64,000 nucleotides of DNA from Lachnospiraceae bacterium (GTDB lineage Bacteria > Bacillota > Clostridia > Lachnospirales > Lachnospiraceae). Where the stretch lies: positions 62,001-126,000 of the forward strand of contig JAFUTQ010000059.1 in the NCBI GenBank assembly GCA_017484135.1. Reading direction: 5' to 3'. Positions 1-10,600 of the stretch are shown piece by piece. Numbering within the stretch: position 1 is the first letter of the stretch; every line of letters starts with the position of its first letter. The notes beneath the pieces are model-generated. The model was not told where the DNA came from, did not search any database, and saw only the letters and a list, made by a program, of their open reading frames with translations. The position numbers were made by a program, and so were the translations under genes.

Positions 1-519
1 GATCTTCATGCTGTCCAAAAAGATATAGGTGCCGTTTCCGTCATAGAGAAAGCCGTCCTCCACCTTTGACACCACATCATTGTGATCGATTCGGAATACC
101 CCTTCCCGGTACTCAATGGTAGAAAAATAATTGACCCGATACACCGTTCCGCCGTTATCCGGTCGGACATATCCCATGCTCACCGGAAGCAGGAGCTTTT
201 GCTCCTCCGTAAATACCAACGGCACTCCATCGGACGCCACAGTGGTAATGCCCTGCAAAAGGGTTCCGCCGTCCGTACGCTTCAGCGTAAAATCCTCGTC
301 AAATACCAGTTTATCGCCCATGGAATACAGAAACACACCGCCATCCGGCTGATAAGTTACGTTGTGGCTCTGAAACCAGAAATACAGGCTTGCGGCGGTC
401 ACCGCCAAAAGTATTACCACAACCCAAGGGCCCAGCAGCAACAATGTCCTTTTATGACTTTTGTTCTGCTCTCTTACCTTCTTCTCTCTTCTGTTTTGCA
501 CGTCCTTCATGTCTTTCAT
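1..519 (-). CDS. Membrane-anchored extracellular protein, 5' part only (third anchored ectodomain of the F1-like cluster)
   Basis: I do not recognise a named family. Translation from an ATG at 519 gives 173 in-frame codons that run off the left edge, so only the N-terminus is seen. It has a very basic cytosolic head (about 25 residues rich in K/R), one hydrophobic segment at about 28-46, then a beta-rich hydrophilic part with short repeats of the type 'DGGVFLYSMGDKLVF'. The layout matches the starts of the two big anchored proteins upstream in the same operon (5914-7557 and 7601-14089), so it is probably a third member of that set with its C-terminus outside. The start overlaps the end of the preceding gene by 68 bases; a second ATG at 510 would shorten the overlap slightly. 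The missing part may hold a glycine-rich rod as in the others; that is inference. Confidence 0.8.
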   Translation of the reverse strand, partial: MKDMKDVQNRREKKVREQNKSHKRTLLLLGPWVVVILLAVTAASLYFWFQSHNVTYQPDGGVFLYSMGDKLVFDEDFTLKRTDGGTLLQGITTVASDGVPLVFTEEQKLLLPVSMGYVRPDNGGTVYRVNYFSTIEYREGVFRIDHNDVVSKVEDGFLYDGNGTYIFLDSMKI

Positions 520-1045
520 GTCCAAGCACCTTACTTCCCTGTCTTGACAGAATCGCATCACAGCAGTGGAAGAAATCTGTGAGGGTATGCACAAAAAGTA
601 AAATCCCCATCAGTACGATTACCACCACGATCCGTCTGTCATACACTACCTCGTCCAGATACTGATCCAGCATCTGCATGACAAACAGCACGCCCGACGA
701 AACGATTCCCATCACGACATTGATTGCCAGCCCTTTACGCCAGCCCTGATGTATCATATACATGATATGTAAAAACAAGTACAGCAGGATATGCACGTAG
801 GTCACTGCTCCCCTGCTAAATATTACCGCCAGCATCAAACAGCATTTTAAAATACTGCAAGCCAGCCCAAAGCAATCCCAGTAGCCCATCTGAAAGAAAA
901 ATGCCATGAGCTTGCGGTTCTTTCCTTCCCAACTGAATTTGCTGCACAGCGCAACGAGCACTGCGCCCAGTCCCAGCGTCACGATTGCCGCCACAATGAT
1001 AAAGGCGCGAACCGAGGATATGGCAGAGATGATACTATCCAGCAT
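452..1045 (-). CDS. Multi-pass membrane protein of the F1-like ATPase cluster, unknown family
   Basis: A 197-residue protein with about five hydrophobic segments (roughly 13-35, 48-75, 80-98, 105-126, 136-157) and a strongly basic, charged tail of about 40 residues. Its ATG overlaps the stop of the epsilon-like gene, so the two are translationally coupled. It sits in the operon where canonical atp operons usually end. I looked for the a-subunit signature (a conserved Arg in a long amphipathic helix facing the c-ring) and do not see it; charged residues near membrane segments are in loops (for example 'GWRKG' and 'YDRR'). It could be a stator-like or scaffold component that replaces the a subunit, or an AtpI-like assembly factor. 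The function is unknown. Confidence 0.85.
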   Translation of the reverse strand: MLDSIISAISSVRAFIIVAAIVTLGLGAVLVALCSKFSWEGKNRKLMAFFFQMGYWDCFGLACSILKCCLMLAVIFSRGAVTYVHILLYLFLHIMYMIHQGWRKGLAINVVMGIVSSGVLFVMQMLDQYLDEVVYDRRIVVVIVLMGILLFVHTLTDFFHCCDAILSRQGSKVLGHERHEGRAKQKREEGKRAEQKS

Positions 1046-1316
1046 AGGTCTCCTCCTCTACCTCCACCGGAGTGGTGTCCCCTTCCTCTACAATGAGACT
1101 GAACAGATTTTTCTTGTGCATGAAGTAGCCCTTCAGCCCTTCCAGACGACTGGTATGGTTTTCAAATACCAGCTCGACATATCCGTCCAGTTCTCCGATG
1201 ACCGGCATATAATTTTGCATGATCAGGAGCGTGTGGCGCTGACTCTTAACCCGGATCATCTCCACCTCGTCAAACTCCTGCAATCCGTTTTTGATACTAA
1301 CGATCCTTGCTTTCAT
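1035..1316 (-). CDS. F1-type ATPase epsilon-like subunit, beta-sandwich domain only
   Basis: The ATG at 1316 follows the beta-subunit stop (TAG at 1318-1320) with one base between, giving 93 residues. The pattern 'EVEMIRVKSQRHTLLIMQNYMPVI' (split: EVEMIRVKSQR / HTLLIMQNYMPVI) fits the N-terminal domain of epsilon subunits, which have a comparable stretch ending in a Gly-His-Ala-Pro loop. Normal epsilon is about 130-140 residues and has a C-terminal helical hairpin that can brake the rotor; that part is absent here. In F1 the epsilon domain ties gamma to the c-ring, so the retained part is the one needed for coupling. Its place right after beta is the canonical position. The family call rests on position plus weak similarity. 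Confidence 0.72.
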   Translation of the reverse strand: MKARIVSIKNGLQEFDEVEMIRVKSQRHTLLIMQNYMPVIGELDGYVELVFENHTSRLEGLKGYFMHKKNLFSLIVEEGDTTPVEVEEETYAG

Positions 1317-1317
1317 C

Positions 1318-2688
<1,371 letters not shown>

Positions 2689-3471
2689 CTAATACTGGCT
2701 CAGCTTGGTGTAGTTGTCTAATACCTTGCCAAATTCCTTCTCTCTGGTCTCCCGCCGCTCTACCATCTGACGCTGCTCCTCCCGCTCGTCGATCTTCTTT
2801 AGAGACTCGCTGGTGGTGTTTTGTCTGGTAATATTTAACGCGGCACTGCTTACCTCTCCCGCAACAATCAGCTCATACTGCAGATACAGCACGATCAGCT
2901 TTTCCAAAAGCGGCTCAATCTCGCCTTCATAGGAAAAATCCTCGTCGTAGGTATTGTCGCTCTTTAAGTGGCGCGGCAGCGGGTATAGCGGCCGGATTTT
3001 GAACTCTACCTCGCTGGAGCTGTAATAATGGTTGTAGATCAGGTTGATCTTTGAATAGCGCTTATTGAGAAATGCATCCTCCACAATGGAAAACACTCTG
3101 GAGCGATCCTCCTCAAACTCCTCCCGGCTGAGCGCCAAAAGGACACGCTCATCGTCATGCTTTGCGTGAATCTTTCTGCCGATGACGATCTTGTAGCCCT
3201 CTTCATCCTGCCAGAGCTCTCTGGTAATGTTTGAATTCAGATTCGCACAAAAGCCCAGATCCCCGCCCAGGTAGATATTGAGCACCGGCAGGGACTGATC
3301 TACCTTAAAAATCGTGAAATCCAGCTGGATGTTCCGGTTGTTGACGATATTATCAATCATGTCTGCCACCGCATCGCCCAGATACGCGTATTTTTTTGCG
3401 ATCTTGCGGGATTTATCCACACGGAGCAGCGCATGAAAGTTCATAACCTTTACGATATTTTTTACATTCAT
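2689..3471 (-). CDS. F1-type ATPase gamma-like central stalk
   Basis: 260 residues, slightly short for gamma (about 285). It begins with a long helix, has 'GDLGFCANLNSNI' where gamma has the S-D-x-GLCGx-x-N-x-x-I motif, and ends with a long helix containing 'SAALNITRQNTTSESLKKI', which matches the C-terminal coiled-coil signature (S-E-x-x-A-R-x-x-A-M-x-x-A-T-x-N). The start codon overlaps the alpha-like stop by four bases. As the rotating shaft it would connect the alpha/beta hexamer to the c-ring. The divergence is similar to that of beta, which suggests the whole set evolved together for a non-standard job. Confidence 0.88.
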   Translation of the reverse strand: MNVKNIVKVMNFHALLRVDKSRKIAKKYAYLGDAVADMIDNIVNNRNIQLDFTIFKVDQSLPVLNIYLGGDLGFCANLNSNITRELWQDEEGYKIVIGRKIHAKHDDERVLLALSREEFEEDRSRVFSIVEDAFLNKRYSKINLIYNHYYSSSEVEFKIRPLYPLPRHLKSDNTYDEDFSYEGEIEPLLEKLIVLYLQYELIVAGEVSSAALNITRQNTTSESLKKIDEREEQRQMVERRETREKEFGKVLDNYTKLSQY

Positions 3472-4793
3472 GCTTCGCCCTCTAATGCTTCTTCAAACAT
3501 ATGTATGATCTCGTTCTTGTTCCGGGGTGAGAACTTATACTGTGCCAGTCTCTCCTCAATCCGCCGTCCCTCTTTCAAACGCATCTGCATGTCGTAGCTC
3601 ATCTCATCGGTATTGGCCAGCTCATAAACCTCTCTGGTCTCTAAGTAACTCAGGAACCGCTGTCTGACCTTCGCACCCAGCTTCTTCATATCCTTATCCT
3701 GCACCGCACCACCCAGACGGGACACGCTTAAGGTGTAGTCGATGGCCGGCTTCTGTCCCTTTTCAAAGTTCTTACGGGAGAGCACCAGCTGTCCGTCGGT
3801 AATGGATATGATGTTGGTGGAGATGTAGTCCGTGATATCTCCGCCCTTCGTCTCTACAATCGGCAGAATTGTAATGGAACCGCCGTCCTTGTGCTGACAG
3901 CCCTTCTCCAACATTCTCGAATGCGTATAGAAAATATCCGGCGGATACGCGTCTCGTCCCGGAACCTTTCCGGTCAGAAGGCTGATCTCGCGGTGGATAT
4001 TTGCATGACTCTTTAAGTCATCCAGAATTACCAGCACATCCTGTCCCTCTCTCATATACAGCTCCGCCACGGACAGTGCCATATACGGCGTAAAGTACGC
4101 AATCGGAGGTTCATCCTCACTGAAGGAAGCAAAGATCAGCGTATACTCCATCGCTCCCTTTTTCATCAGATTGTCGTACAGCTCTTTTACATTTTTCTTA
4201 GTCTTGTTGATCGCCACATAGATACAGAGCACGTTTTTGTCCTTCTGGTTGACGATGGTATCCAGTGCAATCTGGGTCTTCCCGGACTTTTTGTCCCCGA
4301 TGATGAGCTGTCTTTGTCCGAATCCGATCGGATAAATCAGATCGATTCCGGCGATTCCCGTATAGAGCGGCCGGTTTACCGTACCACGCTCCATAATCGG
4401 AATCGGATCCGTCTCGATGGGCAGCGGTCTGCACGCATCGAATTTCTCATTCAGGAGGCGGTCATTGCCGAAAATATCCACGATATGACCAATGGCGGCC
4501 CGGCTGTACATTCCACAGAAGTCAAAGCCTGTGGTTACCACCTCATCTCCTACATAGATCGCGTTGGCACGCTGCAGTACCGCGACCATCACGCAGTTCT
4601 TTTTGATGGATGTGACATATCCCACGGAATAGTTGGATATCACGACACGTTCATAGAACCCGACGTTCTCTAAACCGGTTACCTCCAGGATGTAATCCTT
4701 CACCTTGGTAACGTGTCCTACCTCGTACACGTTCTTCATTTCTTTCATGTTACGCAGCTTTGCATTTACTAAACCTTCAACGAAATTACCCAT
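3468..4793 (-). CDS. F1-type ATPase alpha-like subunit (diverged)
   Basis: 441 residues; typical alpha is about 500, so both ends are trimmed. It has the P-loop GDKKSGKT at 166-173 (alpha usually GDRQTGKT), Walker B LVILDD at 254-259, GRDAYPPDIFY near 279-289, and 'SITILPIVETKGGDITDYI' plus 'STNIISITDGQ', which closely track alpha. The arginine finger that completes the catalytic site of beta is kept (SVSRLGG, Arg about 359). The N-terminus lacks the extended segment that normally binds the delta subunit, fitting a changed peripheral stalk. It lies between the b-delta-like and gamma-like genes as in atp operons. It is not the FliI/type III secretion ATPase, because a separate beta, gamma and c are encoded beside it. 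Confidence 0.93.
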   Translation of the reverse strand: MGNFVEGLVNAKLRNMKEMKNVYEVGHVTKVKDYILEVTGLENVGFYERVVISNYSVGYVTSIKKNCVMVAVLQRANAIYVGDEVVTTGFDFCGMYSRAAIGHIVDIFGNDRLLNEKFDACRPLPIETDPIPIMERGTVNRPLYTGIAGIDLIYPIGFGQRQLIIGDKKSGKTQIALDTIVNQKDKNVLCIYVAINKTKKNVKELYDNLMKKGAMEYTLIFASFSEDEPPIAYFTPYMALSVAELYMREGQDVLVILDDLKSHANIHREISLLTGKVPGRDAYPPDIFYTHSRMLEKGCQHKDGGSITILPIVETKGGDITDYISTNIISITDGQLVLSRKNFEKGQKPAIDYTLSVSRLGGAVQDKDMKKLGAKVRQRFLSYLETREVYELANTDEMSYDMQMRLKEGRRIEERLAQYKFSPRNKNEIIHMFEEALEGEA

Positions 4794-4795
4794 AA

Positions 4796-5605
4796 TCAGC
4801 TTCCCACTTTTCTTCTTGTTCTATAGATACTATAATCGTACACCTTGTTCTGATAAATAATCTTGACTCCCTCGCAGACATTCGGATCTACGGAGCAGAT
4901 TATATTGCGCGCCGGATTGGTATAATCCGTCTCATTCTCTGCCACACTGACAAAGACATGGGGGTCATGCCGCCGCCGGATGGCCTTGACATAATCCAGA
5001 AAACCGAGCACTTCAAACTCGGACACCTCTTCCATTTCCTCCACATACTCCGAAAGAATCCGGAGTTCGTCCCCCGTCAGGGTCTCCCGCAGGATACTGA
5101 GCTGATCTTCATGCTCAATACTGCACAGATCATACAGCGCCTGAAAATTGAGTCCTGTCACAATGCGATCCGCCGTCTGATAGAGATTCATATCTCCCGT
5201 AAACGGAACCACATCAATCACATGATTGATTACCTCCTGCTTGTCAATACCCGCAAGCTTATCCTTCGCCACCTTGTATTCCTCAAAGAAGTCATTGTCC
5301 ACATACCGGGCAATCGGCACGAACACATCACGGGGCAGCGGTCTGGGTGCATAGAACGGAGAGGTGCGATTGGCAATCAGCTCGTTTTGCACACTCCGAA
5401 GCTCCCTGGACAAAAGCTCATGCTCCTCATACATCTTGTTCATCGTACCAAGCTTTTCCTTGAACATCCCATCGTATCGATCGAGGTTTGTCAGAAAATA
5501 ATCATTGATCTTCCGATTCGTCTCGCCGATCACACTGCGCAGCATCACGATCATGAAGTAGATCAGCACCAACAGGATGATCACCACGGCGATAAAAATT
5601 CCCAT
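4796..5605 (-). CDS. Peripheral stalk protein: b-like N-terminus fused to a delta-like C-terminus
   Basis: 269 residues starting with one hydrophobic segment (about 3-24), then a charged helical stretch of about 50 residues, then a globular part. The last 35 residues ('SVDPNVCEGVKIIYQNKVYD' and following) match the C-terminal beta hairpin of the F1 delta subunit, whose hallmark is a V-D-P-x-L-x-G-G-x-x-I stretch. The gene therefore looks like b (membrane anchor and stalk) and delta (cap on F1) joined in one chain; standard operons encode them as atpF and atpH in this same place. The coiled-coil stretch is much shorter than in a normal b (about 160 residues), so the stator would be short. A good ribosome-binding site (AGGAGG) precedes the ATG. 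The fusion call is from local similarity and order. Confidence 0.75.
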   Translation of the reverse strand: MGIFIAVVIILLVLIYFMIVMLRSVIGETNRKINDYFLTNLDRYDGMFKEKLGTMNKMYEEHELLSRELRSVQNELIANRTSPFYAPRPLPRDVFVPIARYVDNDFFEEYKVAKDKLAGIDKQEVINHVIDVVPFTGDMNLYQTADRIVTGLNFQALYDLCSIEHEDQLSILRETLTGDELRILSEYVEEMEEVSEFEVLGFLDYVKAIRRRHDPHVFVSVAENETDYTNPARNIICSVDPNVCEGVKIIYQNKVYDYSIYRTRRKVGS

Positions 5606-5627
5606 GCTTTCTCCTCCTGTACCTCTC

Positions 5628-5909
<282 letters not shown>

Positions 5910-5913
5910 TTAT

Positions 5914-7557
5914 TTATTTGTTGTATGTAATGGATGCTTCCTTGGTAATCTCAAAAGCAGACCCATTATATACCACATTTTGAAATTTCAGATACAGCCT
6001 GTCGCCCGTGTTGACTCCGCTTGAATTAAAGCTGATGGAACCCGAGACATAACTCTTGGCTGCCGTACCGATGTTTCCGCTGTCCAGCTTAAACGCGCTT
6101 TGACCAATCGGGGTTCCTGCAGCGTTGCACAGCACCACCTCACCGGAGGAAATCGGATATTCTTTGTCCAGAGATACCTGGAACTCAATACTGCTCTCCT
6201 TTAGAGCTGTAATCGTAATGCTTCCCAGGTCTGTACCGGTACGCACCGTAGCCGTATCCACCTCCTTAGAGGTCGGTTCATCATCGACGATTCCTCCCGA
6301 AGTATAATACGCATCGTAGCAGAGGGTAATCGTATAGCTGGTTCCCGGTTCCCGATTTCGGATCGTGTAATGCGTTGAGGTCTTGCTCAGAAAGATCTTG
6401 TCAAAATTGGTCTCTCCGGTCTTTCTCACCTTCAGATAAACCGCAACATAGTCATCCGTCAAGTCGGAAACATAGTAGTTGACATCAATCGTTCCCACGC
6501 TGGCCGTCACACCTACCAGTTCCACCCATTTGAGCGCGCTGATTGCCGCATCCGAGCCCTTACCGCCGTTTCCGCCGGTTCCTCCGTCGCCGCCGACACC
6601 ACCGGTTCCGCCGCTTCCACCGACACCACCGGTTCCTCCGGTTCCTCCGGCTCCGCCGTTTCCGGCTCTGCCGCCGGTTCCTCCGTCGCCACCGATTCCA
6701 CCGGCTCCGCCGGCTCCTGCAGTACCTCCGCTTCCGCCGCTTCCGCCGATTCCACCGCTTCCTCCGGTTCCGCCGCTTCCTCCGGTTCCGCCGTTTCCGC
6801 CGCTCCCGGCTACGATGGTAATCGAATCCGGCGTATCCTTCGCCGCAGCATACTGCTCATCATCGATGAGCCCTTCCACATATACCAACGCATCCCCGTC
6901 GTAGAGATTGCTGCTGCCCAGCACATTCTTCAGATTCAAAAGATTGCTGTCATAAAAGGCATACTCGCTGGAAATATCCAGATACAGATCTCCGCTCCGA
7001 AGCATCACAGGGTAAACCATGTTTTCATGCAGCTCATGATTCATGAGCACCGCCGTGCCCGAGGAAAAAATCGTAATATAAAGGTATTTTTCCGTATCCA
7101 CCGCTCCGTCCGTGGATATGATCCGGTTTCCGGTCATCAGATACTGACAGTCCGCCAGCTTATATAGCCCTGTATTTCCGAAGTCCGTGATCTCCAGCGG
7201 CTCAGACCGATCGGTCACAGTGCCGTCTGCGGCGATCTCATAGGTATCGCCGTACACCTGCACTCCGCCGGAGGTACCGTCCAGCACCACCGCACGTTTT
7301 CCCAGCGTGTAAACCTCCTGATCCGAGGTTCTCAGATAAAACTTTCCATCGCTCTTCTCATACAGCGAGGCGTCCTCGGTAATGGGAATGTATTCATTGT
7401 CCTCATCGTAGACCGTGCTGCCGGCCGCCACCACATAGGTGTCGCTGCGGTTCCGCACCACCATTACCACCGAGACGGTCAGCGCTATCAGCACCAAGAC
7501 CACCAGAGCACCAAAAATATTGTAGGTCGCTGTATTTTTTCTTTCTGCTCTCTTCAT
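5914..7557 (-). CDS. Single-pass extracellular protein with a Gly-Gly-X rod and Ig/FnIII-like C-terminus
   Basis: 547 residues. A basic N-terminus and one hydrophobic segment (about 14-34) predict an N-in, C-out anchor. Next comes a beta-rich domain (about 38-250), then about 95 residues of almost uninterrupted Gly-Gly-X triplets (X mostly S, T, N, A, I, V, D), then two beta-sandwich modules to the end. Gly-Gly-X tracts can form polyglycine II bundles, as in some phage fibre tips; a stiff rod is likely. There is no LPXTG and no C-terminal membrane segment. It lies 40 bases upstream of the c-subunit gene in the same operon and shares its anchor-domain-rod-FnIII plan with the 2162-residue neighbour. 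The molecular role is unknown. Confidence 0.9.
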   Translation of the reverse strand: MKRAERKNTATYNIFGALVVLVLIALTVSVVMVVRNRSDTYVVAAGSTVYDEDNEYIPITEDASLYEKSDGKFYLRTSDQEVYTLGKRAVVLDGTSGGVQVYGDTYEIAADGTVTDRSEPLEITDFGNTGLYKLADCQYLMTGNRIISTDGAVDTEKYLYITIFSSGTAVLMNHELHENMVYPVMLRSGDLYLDISSEYAFYDSNLLNLKNVLGSSNLYDGDALVYVEGLIDDEQYAAAKDTPDSITIVAGSGGNGGTGGSGGTGGSGGIGGSGGSGGTAGAGGAGGIGGDGGTGGRAGNGGAGGTGGTGGVGGSGGTGGVGGDGGTGGNGGKGSDAAISALKWVELVGVTASVGTIDVNYYVSDLTDDYVAVYLKVRKTGETNFDKIFLSKTSTHYTIRNREPGTSYTITLCYDAYYTSGGIVDDEPTSKEVDTATVRTGTDLGSITITALKESSIEFQVSLDKEYPISSGEVVLCNAAGTPIGQSAFKLDSGNIGTAAKSYVSGSISFNSSGVNTGDRLYLKFQNVVYNGSAFEITKEASITYNK

Positions 7558-7600
7558 AGATATCTTCCCTCTATTCTGCTGCCTGTCAGTGTTTTTCCGC

Positions 7601-10600
7601 TTACTTCAAGAACTTACCTTCATCGGTACCCAGCAGAGTGCCGGATGCGTTATAGTACTGGATGACATAGTTGTAAATTCCCGTACCGAATTTATTCGTG
7701 GTTGTAAAGGATTCACTCCAGCCTGTACCGGACGGTTCGCCGGTCTCGACGTTGGTTCCGTCCGCGTTATTGATAATGGAGTACTTGATCTTCGTCACAT
7801 CTCCGAAGTTTACCTTATCAAACAGCCGGAAGGTAATCGTATCATCGGAATTGGTAATCGTGGATATGGTGGCGTGGGCATTGCTGGTCGTGGTTGCAGA
7901 TGTCCTTGCCGTCAACACCTGATCGCCGGTTCCATATGCGCCGTCATTATTCATATCCATATCGCCGGTTACCTCAATCGTGTAGGTCGTGTTCGGCTTG
8001 ATTCCCATCGCATCATCAAAGACGATTTCCAGCTGCCTTGTGGCGGCACCGATCGAATCCGGGATTCCAAGGGTCTGTGACGGAATTACCGTGCCGTCCG
8101 CCGCCGTTACCTTTACCGTCAGTGAATTGTTCATCACCACGCGTCGCTCATCCTTCAGGTTCACATAGACCTTCAGATCCGTGCTTCCTGCAACCACGCG
8201 CAGCGTAGCAGTTGCCGCCGCAGTAGAAGGCGTGGTAAAGCTCGTCGTCTGGGTTCCGATATTGTCCCCGTAGTTGCCGCTGACGTACTCGTACGCATTG
8301 AGCTCAAGCTTGTAGGCCGTGTTCGGCTGAATCACACCGCCGGGTGTAAAGGGAACCTGAATCTTGTTGTCATTGTTTGCCGCCACACTGTCGTAATACT
8401 TGATGTTCACACCGTTTGGCTCCAGCAGATATCCCTTGCCATCCACATAGGTGTAGGAGATTCCGTCCGGTCGCACCTCATTGTTGGAAGCATCCAATAT
8501 CTTGTAAAACAGGCGCATGTTCATTCCGTCGTTGCCGTTTACGCCGTAGGTGCTCTCACCCGTCTTGGTATTATAATTCATATAGTTAAAGCTCGGCGCA
8601 TTCAGCGTCATATCCACACTGCTGATGGTCTTGAACGCGTACTTCTGTCCAACAGCCTCCAGACTGTAGTCAAACAAACGCTGTAATTGGGTATTTGCAT
8701 CCATTGCATACACAGTCATAAAGTAGGAGGTATTCCGGTCCAGTCCGCGAATGGTAAACCGCACACTACCGTTGATGGCATCTCCCGATGCATAAGTAAT
8801 CGGGATTCCTCCGGTGCTTCCACTGAGAATGTTGACACTCGGTGCATTTGCGGGATTCGTATCCGGATTGATCGTCGCCAGTTTCGTACTGTCTGCCACC
8901 ATCGCATTGTCATTCGCCGTGAAGTAATACTGCGTCCCGTTATTCTCATAGGAGCACAGCGTCAACGGCACTCTGGTTCCGTTTGTATTCGAATCGCCCG
9001 CATAGAGTGCAAAGTAAATCCCTTTGTCTGTGGCATTCGGCACTAAACCCTTGGTATTGAAGTACATTTCCGCCGTGCTGAAGCCTACCGAGGATTTGCC
9101 GCCGTCCCGTTCCACACCGGGCATACCGGAGCCGGTATTTATCATGATCGTATCCTTAAACGTATTGTCTGCGTCATAAATCTTGACATCGTGCAGTCCC
9201 AGCTTCTCCACGGTATAGTATTTATTGCTGTCTCCGCTGACGCGCAGTCCGGTTTCATCCGCAACCAGCTGCTGCTCAAAGTTTCCGATCACCTTATCTT
9301 TATTGGTAATCACACCCTCTGTCACCTGCAAATTATACATCTGCTGCAGCGCGTAGCGGAACCGAAGCGTCGCCTTGGTGGTATCGTCCGTATCGAACAC
9401 AAGCCCGATATTGACCAACGTATCACTGATGGACGGCACAACCACGGAGCCCGACATGGTCGGTGTTCCCTCTATATCCGCACCGTTTGTTCTGAGACGA
9501 CCGCTGTACGCAAGTGCGTTGGAGGACACATAGACGTAATCATAGTGCACCTGCTTTACCGACTCTCCGACCGCCGTGAACGTCGTGTTGTACTCCTTGA
9601 CTGCCCACGCACCGTCCGCAGCTGCTCCGCTGCCGAAGTAATATGCTTTCAAATTGTCATCGGTCTGTGCTGTTCCCTCCTGGAAGGTCTTTACCCCTTC
9701 CTCTCCGGTGCCGTAGTATGCCTCGACCTTCATCGTCACATTGTTGGTATCCGCAAGCCCGGCATTTACAATCGCCGCATAATCCAGATACGCATATCCA
9801 TAGTACAGCCCGTTATCCGTCAAGCCCGAAGCATTCAGTGACAGCGGAACCGGATCAAATACCAGTGACTTGCCGCTTTCCGACAGGGTTACCCGAAGCG
9901 CCGCCACGCGGTACAGCTCCTCTCCTCTCACTGTCAGCTTGATCCGGTAGGATCCCTGATCCTCCCAGCCTACAGACTTCGTCGTACCTCCACTCGCAAC
10001 CTGGATGATTACCTTTCCATCCGCATCATCCCACTTGTCTCCCGGCTGTTCCGGCGTCTTCAGCGGTATGGAATAGGTTTCCCCGACCGAGCCATACACG
10101 CCCGTTACCTTATCATAAGGCACGACCAGCATCGTGTAGTAGTTCGGTGTCAGATTAGAAAAGCTGTAGGCACCATATGTGGTCTGCCATTTTGCGGTTC
10201 CTGTGTCATACAGATTCGGATCGCTTGCCATGTCATAGTCCGTGATCGTGTATTCCGCAGTGTTGTCAATTACTTCCCGCTTTTTCTCTACTCCGGTAGC
10301 AAAGTTCTCCGCATTTTCATAGTCGATAAACTCATACAGATGCGGTGTGTGGATGCGAAGGGTATTCGTGTCTGTGTCGCGCTCCGAAACAATCGCCTGA
10401 TCCGGATCATTGATTAGATACATCCACTCCTGTGCCACTTTTCCACCGGAGAATGTGGTGTCATTCAGATAGCGGTACAATACCGGAGTCTGCCGCTCGG
10501 CACTAAACACCGCCGACCGGTAGTAATACGGGTCTGTCCCGTACACACACTTCGGATACTCTGTTTCTCCTCCGATGGAACCGTCGCAGGTTACCTCGTA

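Noticed and set aside
6479..6904. Plus-strand open frames rich in Pro or Arg, opposite the Gly-Gly-X rod (also 13021-13290 opposite the collagen-like part)
   Set aside because: They are the antisense reading of GGN-rich codons; no RBS, no family, and the minus-strand frame is clearly the gene.
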